Shown here in pieces: positions 4,601 through 6,544 of a stretch of DNA of 6,544 bases. Both the position numbers and the translations under genes were made by a program. The first letter of the stretch is position 1. Each line of letters begins with the position of its first letter. The DNA lies in NCBI GenBank assembly GCA_043820265.1, contig JBDREA010000075.1, positions 1 to 6,544 on the forward strand, written 5' to 3'. Below the pieces are notes generated by a model, which saw only the letters and a list, made by a program, of their open reading frames with translations, did not search any database and was not told where the DNA came from. Source of the stretch: JBDREA01 sp043820265 (lineage in GTDB: Archaea; Altiarchaeota; Altiarchaeia; IMC4; JBDREA01).

Positions 4601-6544
4601 TTTATCTGAGGTATGACGAAGATGACATCGTCAACAATGAAAATTTTGTGTTCCTTCTAGGATGCAGTGATTGGAACTGGACGGCAAGAGAGTGTACAAA
4701 CAACTTCTCCATCGTCCCATCCGCTGTACTAGATATTTATACAAACACTATGCGAGTCGATGTCACCAATCTTACGACTCTGTTTTTGGCTGAATCTCTA
4801 TCTTGTGGAGACTCTGTCTGCCAGCTTACCTACGGGGAAAACTGTTATACCTGTCCAGATGACTGCGGACTGTGCGAGACCAACGTATCAATAAACATCA
4901 CAATCAACCAGACCTCAATTGGAGGAGGAGGAGGCAGCAGGGTCAATTTGGGACCAATTGAAGAGCTCCTGGAACAGATAACGGGAAACATCACCTTAAT
5001 GGATCAAAGGATGGCATTGATAGAAGAATACCTTTCAAGACTCAATTTGACTATCAGTCCAACCACCTTACAGGCAATAGGGGACATGATCGGCTCCCAA
5101 ACAGAGAAACTCGACTTGATATTCCTTTCCCAGCAGATCTCCCAACTAATCTATGGTTCACAGATTGTTTCGGCTGAATTATACCCCGGAGAATACACCC
5201 AGACCCAGATTCATTTGAAAAACAGCCTAAATGAAATAATCGATTTAGAAGTGAATGTGAGCGGAGGAATAGCAGACTTCGTGACACCTGAGCTTAGAAC
5301 CTTTAATCTCAAACCAAGCGAGGACATAGATATAACAATCATAGTCTATATTCCACCAGGAACTAATCCTGGAACCTATTACGGAGACATAACCATTCAC
5401 GGGAAAGACATAGTATCCCGAATCCCCGTCAACATCAGGGTGCTCTCACCTCTGACCAAGCTTATCGATTTCAAGATCCAGCTAGTCTCGGATGTTGTCC
5501 GACCAGGCGAAGAGATTAGGGCAGAAGAGATATTTTATAACCTCGGAGAATTCGGTCAAATCGAGGTAACAGCAGTCCTTGAATTACTCGACGAAAACGA
5601 CAATGTCGTAAACAGAAGAGAAGACACACTGACTGTTGAGACAAGCCAAAACATCATAAAAACCCTCAGAGTTCCAGAAGATGCCCAAGAAGATAAGAGA
5701 TACATAATCCAGGGAACAGCGTATTATTCCGGTTTAAACAACGAGACCCTCAGAACGAATGCCATAGCATACGTTACAATCCACACACCTCTATTATTGA
5801 GAAAATACTATGGAGTGCCGCTATGGGCCTATCTACTCATAATTATTAGCGCAATATTAGCTTACAGCCTAAACCTATACAATAAACAAAGAATAGCTTC
5901 CAGAAGACGCTACCTAGAGACAATAGACTATAAAACACTACCCCCACTTATCGATCGCTCAGGATTTATTGGAAAGCTTGCTGAAACAGACATACGCACA
6001 TTCATAAAACTAGACGACCTCACAACGCACACCCTAATCGCTGGAGCAACTGGATCAGGGAAGACCATAGCAGCACAAGACATAGCCGAAGAGGCATTGA
6101 AGAAAGGCATATCTGTTATCGTATTTGATCCTACAGCTCAGTGGACCGGTTTCCTCAGACCGAACAAGGACAAAATAATGCTACAATCTTACCGATCATT
6201 CGACATCAAGCAATCCGAAGCAAAAGCCTTTGACGGAAACATTGTGACCATCAATGATCCCACACAGCAGATAGACCTTAAAAGATACATGAACCCCGGA
6301 GAAATCACCGTATTCTGCCTTAATAGCCTTGATCCAAAAGAAATCGATGTATTTGTGGAAAACACAGTAAAAACGATTTTCAAGGCAGAATTAGCCGAAA
6401 GCCAGAATCTCAAAATGATCCTCGTATACGACGAAGTCCACCGCCTCCTGCCAAAATTCGGGGGCTCAGGCAGAGGATTCACCCAAATCGAGAGAGCGGC
6501 AAGAGAATTCAGAAAATGGGGTCTCGGATTGACCTTGATAAGCC
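1591..6544 (+). CDS. Giant surface protein fused to a HerA/DUF87-type ATPase (3' partial)
   Basis: One open frame gives at least 1651 residues and continues past the right edge. Residues 1-24 are a signal peptide (basic start, hydrophobic 7-18, VSA cleavage site before Q25). Residues 30-1068 are beta-rich domains: two related Ig-like domains (30-128, 139-231), a carboxypeptidase-regulatory-like domain with a Cys-paired domain (236-407), a further beta domain (about 411-528), three 91-residue Ig-like repeats (531-797) and a second copy of the 139-407 block (801-1068). Then come six cysteines (1072-1095), a Gly5-Ser linker (1111-1116), a helical segment (1123-1190), two beta domains (1191-1285, 1291-1398), a single membrane helix (1408-1430) followed by the basic NKQRIASRRR (positive-inside), and a P-loop ATPase with Walker A GATGSGKT (1485-1492) and Walker B ending in DEVH (D1614, E1615). 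Sequons such as N58, N68 and N73 fit an extracellular, glycosylated N-terminal part. The start is firm: an in-frame TAG at 1564-1566 leaves ATG 1591 as the first ATG. The sensor and arginine-finger regions lie beyond the window. The substrate is unknown; adhesion, secretion or DNA transfer are guesses. Confidence 0.93.
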   Translation, partial: MNNRFKIILFLLAILGALSTNVSAQIFPRVDDYYFPPNSQYGASVPIYANASDDVAINESWIQIIHPNATAINYSMEIINVYFPTQKRYRRVFDSLPIGINNFTIYTNDSAGNINSVRPNFLVRIYTLPSPNPFPRIDSSYISSVESPNHVSIEVNASDYLYVESVVARITHPNSTVVDYPLTLVEEINRTTNRFNTTISNLPVGDHNVVFIVNDTHGRLNNATASLFEVYTLGAFSGDILDAGGNPVVTTFNLYRPGTRDLIHSFSTNAQGVYSQSIRQRVYDVELEFANRTFMIRNVNLSGVADPIDIDLVSRTETDLDNDIKGFAVSTQFNQAGELTINYTQSEVGVNEGKLRIFVCTNWTFSTRRCLTDWAELPGTVDKIRNRVNGTFSNLTTDGPRAYMVAEGTNPYKWTVVPESIDETVFLGTTGTLTQLNITNQGYYDIIFNLSVQGPASNFLYVTLSTNLITILGNRSEVVTIYYDAPDTAAYYVNIGEIVVRPTNVPAIADQYATSKAIPINLNVVREDIIPPTIRLISPANDSSMVAGTIIDFEVSDLNISQVQYRLNNGPLLTLSSPYDIDTTGYSEGTFTVQIQALDSSQNSANKTYRFTIDNSLVDNTAPVITVNSPVNLSTIIPGTIIDLSVTDPNLFFVNYSVNGGSSTTLLNPYDIDSGGFGDGVTTIIVNAIDSRSNLATVTLIYIVDSSLTDFTSPVISLISPLNNTQMPIGSTIDFSVSDDHLTSVNYSINNLPAQPLSSPFDIDTSTWLEGTYIIRVNAADTNGNTATSTYQFSLVLTNVSLYLSSLSINDINPGGTILVAVSIDSDTSIDDVSVAIDLPDGSSVTYPMLGIGNLYSISIAGFATLGDYFVVVTANNTGGDTATRSTCFEVYTDWTFSGDVLNSQGQVIPTNFTLTRSGCHEVAQTFSTDSNGDYSAVVRNKVYNLTIDVIDGQMRLYNIDFATIADDPLDLEKLAGINLYLPNATGLSGYAVNHSISISTGRIYLRYDEDDIVNNENFVFLLGCSDWNWTARECTNNFSIVPSAVLDIYTNTMRVDVTNLTTLFLAESLSCGDSVCQLTYGENCYTCPDDCGLCETNVSINITINQTSIGGGGGSRVNLGPIEELLEQITGNITLMDQRMALIEEYLSRLNLTISPTTLQAIGDMIGSQTEKLDLIFLSQQISQLIYGSQIVSAELYPGEYTQTQIHLKNSLNEIIDLEVNVSGGIADFVTPELRTFNLKPSEDIDITIIVYIPPGTNPGTYYGDITIHGKDIVSRIPVNIRVLSPLTKLIDFKIQLVSDVVRPGEEIRAEEIFYNLGEFGQIEVTAVLELLDENDNVVNRREDTLTVETSQNIIKTLRVPEDAQEDKRYIIQGTAYYSGLNNETLRTNAIAYVTIHTPLLLRKYYGVPLWAYLLIIISAILAYSLNLYNKQRIASRRRYLETIDYKTLPPLIDRSGFIGKLAETDIRTFIKLDDLTTHTLIAGATGSGKTIAAQDIAEEALKKGISVIVFDPTAQWTGFLRPNKDKIMLQSYRSFDIKQSEAKAFDGNIVTINDPTQQIDLKRYMNPGEITVFCLNSLDPKEIDVFVENTVKTIFKAELAESQNLKMILVYDEVHRLLPKFGGSGRGFTQIERAAREFRKWGLGLTLIS
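2005..2811 (+). repeat. Duplicated ectodomain block, copy A (residues 139-407)
   Basis: This block has an Ig-like domain, the junction FEVYT (228-232), a carboxypeptidase-regulatory-like beta domain starting FSGDIL (236), and a domain carrying two cysteines exactly ten residues apart (C360, C370; CTNWTFSTRRC). Each landmark recurs 661-666 residues later in copy B. The two cysteines probably form a disulfide outside the cell. The preceding domain (30-128) resembles the Ig-like part (matching HPNAT/HPNST and LPIG/LPVG phrases about 105 residues apart), so that unit may be present a third time. Confidence 0.75.
3181..3981 (+). repeat. Three tandem 91-residue Ig-like repeats
   Basis: Residues 531-616, 622-707 and 713-797 share an opening I-S-P or N-S-P (P539, P630, P721), a G-x-IDF/IDL strand, a V-x-Y-S/R-x-N strand, a PYDID or PFDID phrase (D580, D671, D762) and an ALD, AID or AAD turn before the last strand. 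Both proline and aspartate landmarks are spaced exactly 91 residues. This is a typical bacterial/archaeal Ig-like surface fold that extends the ectodomain as a rod. The copies are well diverged, so recent expansion is unlikely. Confidence 0.85.
3991..4794 (+). repeat. Duplicated ectodomain block, copy B (residues 801-1068)
   Basis: This repeats copy A in the same order: an Ig-like domain with a TYPML stretch matching DYPLTL, the junction FEVYT (889-893), FSGDVL (897), FSTDSNGDYS matching FSTNAQGVYS, and the cysteine pair C1025/C1035 (CSDWNWTAREC) at the same ten-residue spacing as C360/C370. It ends in NLTT and LAES, matching NLTT and VAEG. Near-constant offsets over about 268 residues argue for duplication of the whole block rather than separate acquisition of common domains. 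Confidence 0.75.
4804..4875 (+). other. Six-cysteine motif ahead of the stalk (residues 1072-1095)
   Basis: Cysteines at 1072, 1077, 1085, 1088, 1092 and 1095 give the spacing C-x4-C-x7-C-x2-C-x3-C-x2-C, with CGDSVC at the start and CPDDCG near the end. From memory this resembles the CGDGxC...C-x2-CPxDCGxC motif common in extracellular proteins of DPANN archaea and some bacteria. Being outside the cell it is probably held by disulfides or binds a metal such as calcium. A Gly5-Ser linker follows at 1111-1116, marking a flexible joint between the head and the membrane-proximal stalk. Confidence 0.65.
4957..5160 (+). other. Helical stalk segment (residues 1123-1190)
   Basis: After the poly-Gly linker the composition changes from beta-prone, Thr/Asn-rich sequence to helix-prone stretches (IEELLEQI, MALIEEYLSRL, EKLDLIFLSQQISQLIYG) with regularly spaced Leu and Ile. 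An amphipathic helix or a coiled coil between subunits is likely, which would fit oligomerisation driven by the ATPase. This is judged by eye only. Confidence 0.5.
5161..5784 (+). other. Two membrane-proximal beta domains (residues 1191-1398)
   Basis: Residues 1191-1285 look like a NEW3- or CARDB-type beta sandwich, with YPGEY near the start, LKPSED, and the typical late phrase PPGTNPGTYYGDITI. Residues 1291-1398 form a second, related domain with VRPGEEI, a YNLGEFG turn, DENDNVV and a final beta strand before the membrane. Such domains are often found next to the membrane anchor in archaeal surface proteins. The family names are assigned from pattern only. Confidence 0.55.
5812..5880 (+). 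other. Single transmembrane helix and stop-transfer signal
   Basis: Residues 1408-1430 (core LWAYLLIIISAILAYSL) form one hydrophobic span of about 20 residues. The next ten residues, NKQRIASRRR, carry five basic groups, which fixes the C-terminal side as cytoplasmic. With the N-terminal signal peptide this gives a type I topology: ectodomain outside, ATPase inside. Confidence 0.9.
5953..6544 (+). other. HerA/FtsK-superfamily ATPase domain (DUF87-like), cut by the window end
   Basis: From about residue 1455 the sequence is cytoplasmic in character. TLIAGATGSGKT (1481-1492) is a hydrophobic strand plus Walker A with K1491. VIVFDPTAQW (1509-1518) matches the strand that in DUF87 proteins usually reads like IDPxGEY. 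MILVYDEVHRLLP (1609-1621) is a Walker B with D1614 and catalytic E1615 in the DExH arrangement typical of HerA-like proteins. RAAREFRKWGLGLTLIS (1635-1651) is the conserved R-x-x-RK-x-G-x-G-x-x-LIS/T strand, normally followed by Q. The Walker A lysine and Walker B aspartate are 123 residues apart, which seems compact for HerA itself. The remaining C-terminal part is outside the window. Confidence 0.88.

Noticed and set aside
5054..6482. Reverse-strand frames of 60-97 residues within the large gene
   Set aside because: They are shadows of a forward frame with clear domain and ATPase motifs.

Overview
The window looks like AT-rich archaeal DNA, most likely from a DPANN-type lineage (Woesearchaeota, Pacearchaeota and their relatives); this placement is an inference. 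Support comes from heavy AGA/AGG and ATA codon use, two genes that lack a well-placed Shine-Dalgarno but have TATA-like boxes about 30 nt before their ATG (leaderless style), a surface protein with many N-x-S/T sequons, and a Cys-rich motif I associate with DPANN surface proteins. No rRNA or marker gene confirms it.

Layout. Positions 1-192 hold no convincing gene. They contain two adjacent strong inverted repeats (4-56 and 83-127), the first very GC-rich, followed by a TATA-like element. Positions 193-1533 encode a 446-residue soluble protein with an N-terminal Cys4 zinc ribbon, a long Lys/Glu coiled coil and four C-terminal TPRs. A 57-bp gap with a T-tract and TATA-like box follows. From 1591 one uninterrupted reading frame runs off the right edge, giving at least 1651 residues.

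The large gene is the centre of interest. It reads in order as a signal peptide, about 1050 residues of tandem beta-sandwich (Ig-like and carboxypeptidase-regulatory-like) domains including a duplicated block of about 268 residues and three repeats of 91-residue period, a six-cysteine motif, a poly-Gly linker, a helical stalk, two membrane-proximal beta domains, one transmembrane helix, a basic stop-transfer segment, and a cytoplasmic HerA/DUF87-type P-loop ATPase (Walker A and Walker B both visible). A giant cell-surface ectodomain is thus joined in one chain to a motor ATPase of the FtsK/HerA superfamily.

How they could work together (inference): the ATPase may oligomerise under the membrane, as HerA/FtsK-family ATPases do, and display several long ectodomains outside, as in an adhesion, contact, secretion or DNA-transfer device. 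The upstream zinc ribbon-coiled coil-TPR protein is cytoplasmic, lies next door on the same strand, and is a plausible scaffold or adaptor. Neither function is established by the sequence.
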